Positions 54,180 through 61,748 of a stretch of 64,000 nt of DNA are shown piece by piece. The stretch is from an uncultured Bacilli bacterium. GTDB taxonomy: Bacteria; Bacillota_I; Bacilli_A; RF39; UBA660. The translations under genes and the position numbers were made by a program. Position 1 is the stretch's first letter, and each line of letters opens with the position of its first letter. The stretch is taken from positions 1-64,000 of the forward strand of contig CAKPEJ010000003.1 in assembly GCA_934149325.1 (NCBI GenBank), in the 5' to 3' direction. Below the pieces are notes generated by a model that was given only the letters and a program-made list of their open reading frames with translations, was not told the origin of the DNA and did no database searches.

Positions 54180-54495
54180 TAAGAAACAAAAAGTAATTAT
54201 CACTAGTATACTAGTGGTAATTACCTATATATTTTTAATTTGCTTTCTTGGAATTTTAATAAAAAGTAAACATACAATATGTTTATTTAAATTAATATTT
54301 CATGTTGAATGCCCTGGATGTGGTATGACAAGAGCATTTTACAATTTTTTAATATTTAATTTTAAGGAAGGAATTAAATATAATAATAAGATTATAATTG
54401 TGTATCCATTAATTTGGGGAATATACATAAATTATATATATAAAAACAAATATTTATTTAAAGGAGAAAAATATGGCAACAAAAAAAACAAATGA
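54166..54495 (+). CDS. DUF2752 small membrane protein
   Basis: About 109 residues from TTG 54166 (RBS AGAGGG); ATG 54142 is the alternative. Membrane segment, then the DUF2752 signature FHVECPGCGMTRAFYNFL, and a final membrane helix. Function unknown. It overlaps the TM2 gene upstream and the DUF4870-like gene downstream. Confidence 0.75.
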   Translation: MFQNNKKQKVIITSILVVITYIFLICFLGILIKSKHTICLFKLIFHVECPGCGMTRAFYNFLIFNFKEGIKYNNKIIIVYPLIWGIYINYIYKNKYLFKGEKYGNKKNK

Positions 54496-54952
54496 AGAAG
54501 AAACTAAAAAAACTACTGTAAAGAAAAGTACTGAAACAAAGAAAGATACAAAAAAAGTAGAAGAAGTAAAGGAAACAAAAAAGGAAGAAAAGAAGGAAGA
54601 AACTGTTAAAACAATTTCAGGTTTATCAGAAAAAGGAGAAGTTGTTTTAGTATATTTACTTCCAATAGTTGGATTTGTATTTGCTTTAATGAAAGATAAA
54701 AAAGTATCAGAATTTATGAGATTTCATTATAATCAAGCAGGAGCTTTATGGCTTACTAGTATGATTATTTCAATAGGATTTGGAATACTTGGAAGATTTA
54801 TACCTTTTTCAGGATTAATTAGTTCAACATTATCAATAGTTTTATTTGTGTTTGATATTATAGCACTTGTTAAAGCTTATAGTGATGATGAAAAATATGA
54901 AATACCTGTTGTTTATGACTTTTCAAAAACACTTTTTAAAACAGAAGAATAA
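54473..54952 (+). CDS. DUF4870-like membrane protein with Lys/Glu-rich N-terminus
   Basis: 159 residues. The first ~50 are low-complexity Lys/Glu/Thr (cytoplasmic, coiled). Then comes a Tic20/DUF4870-type core: YLLPIVGFVFALMKDKKVSE, FMRFHYNQAGALWL, and two more membrane helices ending FDIIALVKAYSDDEKYEIP. RBS GGAGAAA inside the upstream gene. Confidence 0.7.
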   Translation: MATKKTNEEETKKTTVKKSTETKKDTKKVEEVKETKKEEKKEETVKTISGLSEKGEVVLVYLLPIVGFVFALMKDKKVSEFMRFHYNQAGALWLTSMIISIGFGILGRFIPFSGLISSTLSIVLFVFDIIALVKAYSDDEKYEIPVVYDFSKTLFKTEE

Positions 54953-54970
54953 TATCTTCTGTTTTTTTTG
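54941..54970 (+). terminator. Terminator before murG
   Basis: Stem ACAGAAGA / TCTTCTGT (54941-54948 / 54955-54962), T run; overlaps the stop. Confidence 0.85.
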
Positions 54971-55016
54971 TATTAAAAATAAAATTATTATGATATAATT
55001 ATTATAGGTGAGGAGT

Positions 55017-56093
55017 ATGAAAGTTATTGTATCAGCAGGTGGAACTGGAGGACATATATATCCAGCACTTGCAATAATAGATAAAATAAAGAAAGAAAAT
55101 CCAAATAGTGAATTTTTATATATAGGAACAACAAATAGGATGGAGAAAGACATAATTCCAGAAAAAGGTATACCTTATTTTGGTATAGAAATTTATGGTA
55201 TAAAAAGAAGTCTTAGTTTAAGTAATATAAAATCAGTAACAAAATTTTTGACATCAATAAAAAAATGTAAAAAAGAAATTAAAAAGTTTAAACCAGATAT
55301 AGTAATTGGTGCAGGCGGGTATGTTACAGCACCTGTTATATATGCTGCTAAAAAATGTAAATGTAAAACTTTAGTTCATGAACAAAATAGTATTTTAGGT
55401 TTATCAAATAAAATACTTTTAAAATATACAGATACTTTATGTACATCTTTTGAAAAAATGACACCATCAGGGGTTAATTACGTTTATACAGGTAATCCAT
55501 GTACAGAAAGTGCTATAGAAACTAAAGCTTATAAAAAAGAGGATTTTGGTCTTGATAAAAATAAAAAAACGGTATTAATTGTAATGGGTTCATTAGGTTC
55601 ATCAACAGTTAATAAAGTTCTTTTAGATTCATTAAATGAATTTTATTCTAAGGATTATCAAGTGTTAATTGTTACAGGAAAAAATTATTATGAGGAATAT
55701 AAAAAAGTAATAAAAAATAAAAATGTTATTATAAAGCCATATATTGATGGACTTGTAGGAGCAATAAAATTTTCTGATGTTTTAGTTACAAGAGCAGGCG
55801 CAACAACTTTAGCGGAAATATTAGGTGTTAAAATTCCATCAATATTAATTCCAAGTCCATATGTTACAGAAAATCATCAATATAAGAATGCTATGAGTTT
55901 GGTATCTAAAAATGCAGCATTATTAATAGAAGAAAAAAACTTGAGTGTAGAAAAGCTTATAAAACAAATTGATTATTTGATGGATGATAAAAATAAATAT
56001 AAAGAAATAAAAAATAATTTAGGAAAAATTAGAGTACAAAATAGTTTAGATAGAATTTATGATGAAATAGTAAAATTAACAGATAAGAAATAG
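55017..56093 (+). CDS. murG: Lipid II synthase MurG
   Basis: A 358-residue GT28 glycosyltransferase adding GlcNAc to lipid I at the inner membrane face. N-terminal GGTGGHIYPALA (lipid/donor loop), then VIGAGGYVTAPVI, HEQNSILGLSNK, MGSLGSSTVNK and SRAGATTLAE-type VTRAGATTLAEI, then ENHQYKNA. ATG 55017 follows GTGAGGAG; the upstream in-frame start at 55008 lies in the RBS. First gene of the murG-divIB-ftsA-ftsZ group. Confidence 0.97.
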   Translation: MKVIVSAGGTGGHIYPALAIIDKIKKENPNSEFLYIGTTNRMEKDIIPEKGIPYFGIEIYGIKRSLSLSNIKSVTKFLTSIKKCKKEIKKFKPDIVIGAGGYVTAPVIYAAKKCKCKTLVHEQNSILGLSNKILLKYTDTLCTSFEKMTPSGVNYVYTGNPCTESAIETKAYKKEDFGLDKNKKTVLIVMGSLGSSTVNKVLLDSLNEFYSKDYQVLIVTGKNYYEEYKKVIKNKNVIIKPYIDGLVGAIKFSDVLVTRAGATTLAEILGVKIPSILIPSPYVTENHQYKNAMSLVSKNAALLIEEKNLSVEKLIKQIDYLMDDKNKYKEIKNNLGKIRVQNSLDRIYDEIVKLTDKK

Positions 56094-56117
56094 TAAAAAA
56101 GTATAAGGAGTGGTAGG

Positions 56118-56792
56118 ATGAAAAGAAAAGTAAAAAAGAAAAAAATAAAAATAAAAAACGTAATTTTATTCCTTTTTATATTGGCTTTAATTGTAATTGC
56201 TATATTTTTCTTTTCATGTATACCAGTAAAAGGATACTACATAAAAGGAAATTCATATTATACTGATGATGAAATTTTAAAAATGACTGAACTTGATAAA
56301 TATCCTTCTTTTTTATTTACTAATTCTTACGATGTAAGTAAAAAAATTAAGAATAATAAACTAATAGAAAAAATAAAAATAAAAAAGAATTTATTTTTAG
56401 AGTTTGATGTTATTGTTTATGAAAAGAAAATGCTTTTTTATGATATGAAAATTAACAAAACAATATTAGATGATGGACAAGCTATTGATATAAAAAATGA
56501 AAATATTCCGTCATTAATAAATGAAGTACCAGATAAAAAAGTATATAGTAAATTTTTGAAAAAAATGAAACTTATAAATAGTGATACAATGGGAATTATA
56601 TCTGAAATAAAATATGATCCAAATGATATAGATAAAGAAAGATTTTTAGTTTCAATGAATGATGGAAATTATGTATATTTAACTCTTAGTAAATTTTCTA
56701 AAATTAATGATTATTTAAAGATATCAAAAACATTACAAGGTAAAAATGGTATTTTATATTTAGATTATGGAAATTATTTCCTTTCTAAGTAA
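56118..56792 (+). CDS. divIB: Cell division protein DivIB/FtsQ
   Basis: A 224-residue bitopic protein. Strongly basic cytoplasmic N-terminus, membrane segment (residues ~14-36), then a POTRA domain (FSCIPVKGYYIKGNSYYTDD, EKIKIKKNLFLEFDVIVYEK) and a beta domain. It stabilises FtsL/DivIC and PBP2B at the septum. Position between murG and ftsA supports the call. Confidence 0.88.
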   Translation: MKRKVKKKKIKIKNVILFLFILALIVIAIFFFSCIPVKGYYIKGNSYYTDDEILKMTELDKYPSFLFTNSYDVSKKIKNNKLIEKIKIKKNLFLEFDVIVYEKKMLFYDMKINKTILDDGQAIDIKNENIPSLINEVPDKKVYSKFLKKMKLINSDTMGIISEIKYDPNDIDKERFLVSMNDGNYVYLTLSKFSKINDYLKISKTLQGKNGILYLDYGNYFLSK

Positions 56793-56854
56793 AATATCTT
56801 TTTTTTTTCAAAAATTTATAGTATAATATTTAATAACAATAGAGGAGGATTAAT

Positions 56855-58114
56855 ATGAAGAATATATTTTCATGTGTTGATATAGGGTCAAGTGCTATTA
56901 AAATTATAGTTAGTGAATATTTTGAGAAGAAATTAAATGTACTTGCTTCTACATCATATCCAACTTCCTCAATAAAAAAAGGTGTAGTAGTTGATGATGA
57001 TTTATTTGAAAAAGATATTAAATCTGCATTTAATGAAGTAAATAAATCTTTGGGAGTAAAAGTTGATAAAGTTATTACAAGTATTCCAATATATGATGCT
57101 GAGTATACTTTAGTAGATGGGTATACAACTATAACAAATGATGATTATATTATAAATGGAAATGATATGGTGAATGCTCTTCAAGCATCAATATATAATA
57201 AACTTGATAAGTCAAGAGAACTTGTTACAATTGTACCAATAAGATATACATTAGATGATAATGAGAAAATGGTTGTAAAAGAACCAAATGGACTTCAAGC
57301 AAAAAAGTTAAAGGCATATGCAATGATGGTTACTGTACCAAAGAAGAATATTTATAAATTAATAACAATATTAGAAAAAATTGGAGTTGAAGTTGTAGAT
57401 ATATTATTTGGTTCATTAGGTGATTATACAATTTTTAAAGAAAGTTATTTTGATGATGAAACTGTAGGAGTAATAAATATAGGTGCCGATAAAACTGAAC
57501 TTACAACTTTTAACAAAGGTGTTATAACAAATTCTACAATACTTCAAGATGGTTCTAGAGATATTGATAGAGAAATATCTTATGTTTATAATATAAAAAT
57601 GTCTCAGGCAAAGAGAATAAAGGAAATATTTTCTTTAGCAAATAAAGAATATGCAAGTCAAAGTGAACTTTATGAAATTACAAATAAATCAGGAATAAAA
57701 ACAAAAATTAATCAATATGAGGTAAGTGAAATTGTTGAAAATAAACTTATAGAATTAATACAAAATTCTAAAAAAGAGTTAAATCACTTAACAAAAAAGG
57801 AAATTCGTTATATAATAGTTACAGGAGGAATAAGCAATATTCCTGGATTTGATATAATATGTAAAGATATATTAAAAGATCAAGTAATAACAAAGAAATT
57901 AAATATTATAGGTATTAGAGATAATTCATATTCTTCATGTATTGGTATGATTGGTTATTTTATAAATAAATTAAGAATCAGAGGAAAAGCATATACTATG
58001 TTTGATGAAGAAAAACAAATTGAACTTATAGATGGAAGAAGAAATGAAGAATTTTCAAATACATCAGTTTTTGGTAAAGTATTTGATTATTTAGTTGGCA
58101 ATAAGGAGGATTAA
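56855..58114 (+). CDS. ftsA: Cell division protein FtsA
   Basis: A 419-residue actin-like protein that tethers FtsZ to the membrane. [13 protein letters not shown] (phosphate 1), 1C domain ([16 protein letters not shown] region), [15 protein letters not shown] (phosphate 2), [14 protein letters not shown], and [15 protein letters not shown] [11 protein letters not shown] (adenosine motif). The C-terminal amphipathic end ([13 protein letters not shown]) fits a membrane-targeting helix. RBS AGAGGAGG. It is one base from ftsZ. Confidence 0.93.
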   Translation: MKNIFSCVDIGSSAIKIIVSEYFEKKLNVLASTSYPTSSIKKGVVVDDDLFEKDIKSAFNEVNKSLGVKVDKVITSIPIYDAEYTLVDGYTTITNDDYIINGNDMVNALQASIYNKLDKSRELVTIVPIRYTLDDNEKMVVKEPNGLQAKKLKAYAMMVTVPKKNIYKLITILEKIGVEVVDILFGSLGDYTIFKESYFDDETVGVINIGADKTELTTFNKGVITNSTILQDGSRDIDREISYVYNIKMSQAKRIKEIFSLANKEYASQSELYEITNKSGIKTKINQYEVSEIVENKLIELIQNSKKELNHLTKKEIRYIIVTGGISNIPGFDIICKDILKDQVITKKLNIIGIRDNSYSSCIGMIGYFINKLRIRGKAYTMFDEEKQIELIDGRRNEEFSNTSVFGKVFDYLVGNKED

Positions 58115-58115
58115 T

Positions 58116-59174
58116 ATGACATTAGAAATGGATCAATTAGCAAAAATAAAGGTAATAGGTGTTGGTGGCGGTGGTTGTAACGCTGTAAATAGAATGATAG
58201 AATCCGGTATAAAGGGAGTAGAATTTATAGTAGCTAATACAGATTTACAAGTTTTAAATACATCAAAAGCAGGAATTAAAATCCAATTAGGAAGTACAGG
58301 TCTTGGTGCAGGAGCTGATCCAGAGGTTGGAAGAGCAGCTGCTATGGAAACAAAGGAAAGCATAACTGAAGTTTTAAAAGGTGCCGATATGGTATTTGTT
58401 ACTTGTGGAATGGGAGGAGGAACTGGTACAGGAGCTGCTCCAATAGTTGCAGAAATTGCTCAAAGTTTAGGTGCTCTTACTGTAGGTATTGTTACAAAAC
58501 CATTCTCATTTGAAGGTAAAAAAAGATCAGAACATGCTGAAATAGGACTTGAAAATTTAAGAGAACATGTTGATACTTTAATTATTATTCCAAATGATAG
58601 ATTAAGAGATATTATTGATAAATCAACTCCAATGCTTGATGCATTTAAAGAGGTTGATAATGTACTTAGATTAGGTGTTCAATCTGTATCAGATTTAATA
58701 GCAGTAACTGGACTTGTAAACCTAGATTTTGCTGATGTAAAAACAGTTATGGAAAATAAAGGAGATGCACTTATTGGTATAGGTGTTGCAACTGGAGAAA
58801 ATAGAGCAATAGAAGCTGCAAGACAATCTGTTAATAGTCCATTACTTGAAAGAGATATAAAAGGTGCTACAGATGCAATTATAAATATAACAGGTGGATC
58901 AAATTTAAGCTTATTTGAAGTAGAAGATGCTGTTCAAGTAATAAGAGAAGCAGCTGCTACAGATATAAATACAATATTTGGTGCTGTAATAAATGAGGCT
59001 TTAAGTGATGAAATTGTTGTTACTGTAATTGCTACAGGTTTTGATAAAGTAGGAGATCCAATTAGTGAACCTTCAATGACAACTCAAATAATCGATATGA
59101 TAGATGATTCTGATGATTCTGATGATGATTTATATGATATTCCAGATTTTCTAAAAAATAGAAGAAGTTTATAA
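58116..59174 (+). CDS. ftsZ: Cell division protein FtsZ
   Basis: A 352-residue tubulin homologue forming the Z ring. [17 protein letters not shown], the tubulin signature [15 protein letters not shown]7 loop [11 protein letters not shown], and the C-terminal conserved peptide YDIPDFLKN that binds FtsA. The linker between core and peptide is very short and Asp-rich (DDSDDSDDD). ATG 58116 follows AAGGAGG; 58095 upstream is not used. Confidence 0.99.
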   Translation: MTLEMDQLAKIKVIGVGGGGCNAVNRMIESGIKGVEFIVANTDLQVLNTSKAGIKIQLGSTGLGAGADPEVGRAAAMETKESITEVLKGADMVFVTCGMGGGTGTGAAPIVAEIAQSLGALTVGIVTKPFSFEGKKRSEHAEIGLENLREHVDTLIIIPNDRLRDIIDKSTPMLDAFKEVDNVLRLGVQSVSDLIAVTGLVNLDFADVKTVMENKGDALIGIGVATGENRAIEAARQSVNSPLLERDIKGATDAIINITGGSNLSLFEVEDAVQVIREAAATDINTIFGAVINEALSDEIVVTVIATGFDKVGDPISEPSMTTQIIDMIDDSDDSDDDLYDIPDFLKNRRSL

Positions 59175-59229
59175 TTAACTTCTTTTTTTCTATAAAAAAG
59201 TTATTCATGTAAATTTGAATAACTTTTTT
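59163..59229. terminator. Terminators between ftsZ and the convergent yqfQ-like gene
   Basis: First hairpin AGAAGTT / AACTTCT with T run (59163-59189). Second is a bidirectional stem AAAAAAGTTATTC / GAATAACTTTTTT (59194-59206 / 59217-59229). Confidence 0.85.
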
Positions 59230-59551
59230 AAATAAAGAAATTTGGGCCTTCATTATCGAAACTTATATTTTCAGTTTCGTTTGTTTCATAATTTTGAACT
59301 TCGTTAGAACTTGTTTCAGTATTATTTGTATTTGATTTACCAAATTCACTTGCAATTTTAAACATAGTTTTTGCATTATTTACTATAGGTTTTACTTGAT
59401 ATACTAGAGGTATTGCTTGATTAACAATATTTAATGTTTTTTGAGTGTTTGATAGTAAATTTGCCCAATTTATACCAGTTTTAGCAATAGCACCAGTACT
59501 TGCTGCACCAGCTGCTCTAAATGGTACAAATGCTTGATAAGGATTAAACAA
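59228..59551 (-). CDS. YqfQ/VrrA-like small protein
   Basis: 107 residues from TTG 59551, with AAGGAGG at a good distance. Begins MFNPYQAFVPFRAAG and contains INWANLLSNTQKTLNIVNQA and IPLVYQVKPIVNNAKTMFKI, the pattern of YqfQ-like proteins of spore formers, followed by a Ser/Asn/Glu-rich tail. The longer in-frame opening to 59635 is not supported by an RBS. Probably spore-associated; function unknown. Confidence 0.65.
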   Translation of the reverse strand: MFNPYQAFVPFRAAGAASTGAIAKTGINWANLLSNTQKTLNIVNQAIPLVYQVKPIVNNAKTMFKIASEFGKSNTNNTETSSNEVQNYETNETENISFDNEGPNFFI

Positions 59552-59675
59552 TTTAATTACCTCCTTTTTAATATTATATGAATATTTAGTACTTTTGTTT
59601 AAATATATTTTTAATTTACATCTCATATCATACATGATATAATAAAAATATATAAATAGAATAAAGAGGGATTTT

Positions 59676-60482
59676 ATGATTAATATTTTTATATATTTTT
59701 TAATTTTTTTTATAGGAATATTATTTGGAAATATGTTTAATATGTTTGGAAATGTTTTATCTAATAAACATAATAAAAATTATATATATACAAATTGTAA
59801 GAACTGTAATTATAAACTTAAATTTACAGATATATCACTTATATCTTATATATTTAATTTAGGAAGATGTAAAAATTGTAAAAAGAAAATTTCATTTTTT
59901 CCGTCTTTTATTGAAATAATGACAGGTTTATTATTTTTGATTTGTTATATTAAATATAATAATTCAGAAGAACAAATATTATATTTAATATATTCTTTAT
60001 CATTTATTTCATCACTTATTATGATTATTGTAAGTGATATTAAGTATATGATAATACCTGATCAAATTATAATTGTTTTTACTATTATTATGTCTATAAT
60101 AAAATTATTAATTGGTTATTCTAATGAAGAAATTAAAACTATATTAGATTTAGGATATGAAATTTTATTTCTATTTTATGACGGATTTTTTATGTTTTTA
60201 ATAATGTATGGATTAAAATCTCTTGGCGATTTTTTATGTAAAAGAGATTCCATGGGTGGAGGAGATGTAAAACTTATGTTTTATATTTCATTAGTTCTTG
60301 GATGGAGAATATCTATAGTAATTCTATTTTTAGCAGCATTTATAGCTCTTCCTGTTTCAATAGTAAAAATGATTAGAAAAAAAGAAGTAATGCTTCCATT
60401 TGGACCATATATAGCAATTTCAACTTTGATTATATTCCTTTTTAAAATAGATTTTAATACAGTATTAGATTATATACTTTAA
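59676..60482 (+). CDS. Type IV prepilin peptidase (A24 family)
   Basis: A 268-residue polytopic aspartic protease that cleaves (and usually methylates) prepilins. Cytoplasmic zinc-binding loop with two CxxC pairs (CKNCNYK and CKNCKKK), catalytic Asp in VSDIKYMIIPDQ and the GGGDVKL motif. Homologue of PilD/ComC. No pilin or pseudopilin genes lie in the window. RBS AAAGAGGG. The 3' end overlaps the convergent ylbJ-like gene. Confidence 0.92.
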   Translation: MINIFIYFLIFFIGILFGNMFNMFGNVLSNKHNKNYIYTNCKNCNYKLKFTDISLISYIFNLGRCKNCKKKISFFPSFIEIMTGLLFLICYIKYNNSEEQILYLIYSLSFISSLIMIIVSDIKYMIIPDQIIIVFTIIMSIIKLLIGYSNEEIKTILDLGYEILFLFYDGFFMFLIMYGLKSLGDFLCKRDSMGGGDVKLMFYISLVLGWRISIVILFLAAFIALPVSIVKMIRKKEVMLPFGPYIAISTLIIFLFKIDFNTVLDYIL

Positions 60483-61362
60483 ATAAGAAAATAAATATGA
60501 TAATTGATATAAATACATTAAGTATTCTATATAAAAGATACTTAGTGTATTTTATTTTTGGATTGATACTAATCATTTGCATATGTATACTAAAGCTTCC
60601 AAAGGTAATAATGATAAGAATAAATATACATTTTAGAAAATAAGAAATTTTTAGAGAACAAATTAGGTTAATCCCTGCAGAAAATTCAAAAATACCAATA
60701 ATAAAATAATTAGTAATTGGGTTAAATATTAATATATTTTTTAGTAAAGAAATTAATATTGAAAAAAATAATATATTTGAAAAAATATTGATTAGTGTTA
60801 AAGAAGTATCTTTAAGTGATGAAAAATATATTTCAAAAAAATCTTTATTAACTTTATTTTCTTTTTCTGTTACACAATATAATTTTTTTCTTCTTATAAT
60901 TATTCCAAGTATTATACTTGAAATAATATGTGATAAATAGATAATTAAGGCAAGATATATATTTTTTAAATAAATCCCACCAACTGTGCAGATTAAGAAA
61001 AGTGGATTTACATGATTTGAAAATAATATTATTTTATTTAAATTTGGATTATCGATAAGCATTTTAGAATTATTTGGATAACCTGATAAAATTGATAAAA
61101 GAAAAATAGATGATTCTTTATCATTTATCTTAAATAGTTTAGAGATAGAATATATAATGAATTTTGGAATATATTTTTCAAAATTTAATTCTATTAATAT
61201 TTTAGAAATAAGAATAGATGAAAACATTGTAGGCATAAGTGAATATAGACATATTTTTAAAGTATAAGAAAATTCATCTATAACATTTTTAGAATTAAAA
61301 AGCACATAGATTTCAAGAAAAATAAAAAAGAGTATTAATATAAATTTAATATATTTTTTCAT
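60454..61362 (-). CDS. ylbJ: YlbJ-like sporulation membrane protein
   Basis: 302 residues, about eight membrane helices. LYSLMPTMFSSILISKILI then the typical SILSGYPNNSKML and NHVNPLFLICTVG match YlbJ of endospore formers (nucleoside-recognition-domain superfamily). In B. subtilis ylbJ is a sigma-E gene needed for heat-resistant spores. Here GTCAATATT, 12 bp, CATATATA precede the start, a possible sigma-E site. The last 29 bases overlap the prepilin peptidase gene on the other strand. Confidence 0.8.
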   Translation of the reverse strand: MKKYIKFILILFFIFLEIYVLFNSKNVIDEFSYTLKICLYSLMPTMFSSILISKILIELNFEKYIPKFIIYSISKLFKINDKESSIFLLSILSGYPNNSKMLIDNPNLNKIILFSNHVNPLFLICTVGGIYLKNIYLALIIYLSHIISSIILGIIIRRKKLYCVTEKENKVNKDFFEIYFSSLKDTSLTLINIFSNILFFSILISLLKNILIFNPITNYFIIGIFEFSAGINLICSLKISYFLKCIFILIIITFGSFSIHMQMISINPKIKYTKYLLYRILNVFISIIIFIFLFKVYNLILY

Positions 61363-61453
61363 ACTTTATATATATGTAAAATAATATGAATATTGACAAT
61401 ATTTTGTTTTTGTATATAATATTATTTGAAATTTTTATGAGGGGTGATTAACC

Positions 61454-61663
61454 ATGAGAAAAGCAATGTTAAAAGAGTTATTAAAATCTAAATTATCAAT
61501 AGGTTTAGTTGGTAAGATGTTAGAACTTGATGAAAAAGAAATTAAAAATTTAGAAAAAGTAAATGATAGAGAAGATTTAATTAATTTAATTGATAACTCA
61601 AGTAAAAAAAAGAATGAAAAAGAAAAAAGTTATTCTTTAAATGATAATAAATTTTATATGTAG
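61454..61663 (+). CDS. Small uncharacterised protein (69 aa)
   Basis: Soluble, basic: MRKAMLKELLKSKLSIGLVG then KMLELDEKEIKNLEK, suggestive of a short HTH-like helix pair, and a Lys/Glu/Ser-rich tail. RBS GAGGGGTGA. No family recognised. Terminator hairpin AATGAATA / TATTCATT follows at 61674-61701. Confidence 0.55.
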   Translation: MRKAMLKELLKSKLSIGLVGKMLELDEKEIKNLEKVNDREDLINLIDNSSKKKNEKEKSYSLNDNKFYM

Positions 61664-61673
61664 TAAGTAATAA

Positions 61674-61702
61674 AATGAATATTTTCGTATTCATTTTTTT
61701 CT
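61674..61702 (+). terminator. Terminator before mutS
   Basis: Stem AATGAATA (61674-61681) / TATTCATT (61688-61695), T run. Confidence 0.8.
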
Positions 61703-61748
61703 TTGTTTTTAAGGAAAAAAATGGTATAATGTATAAGCAGGTGGTAAT

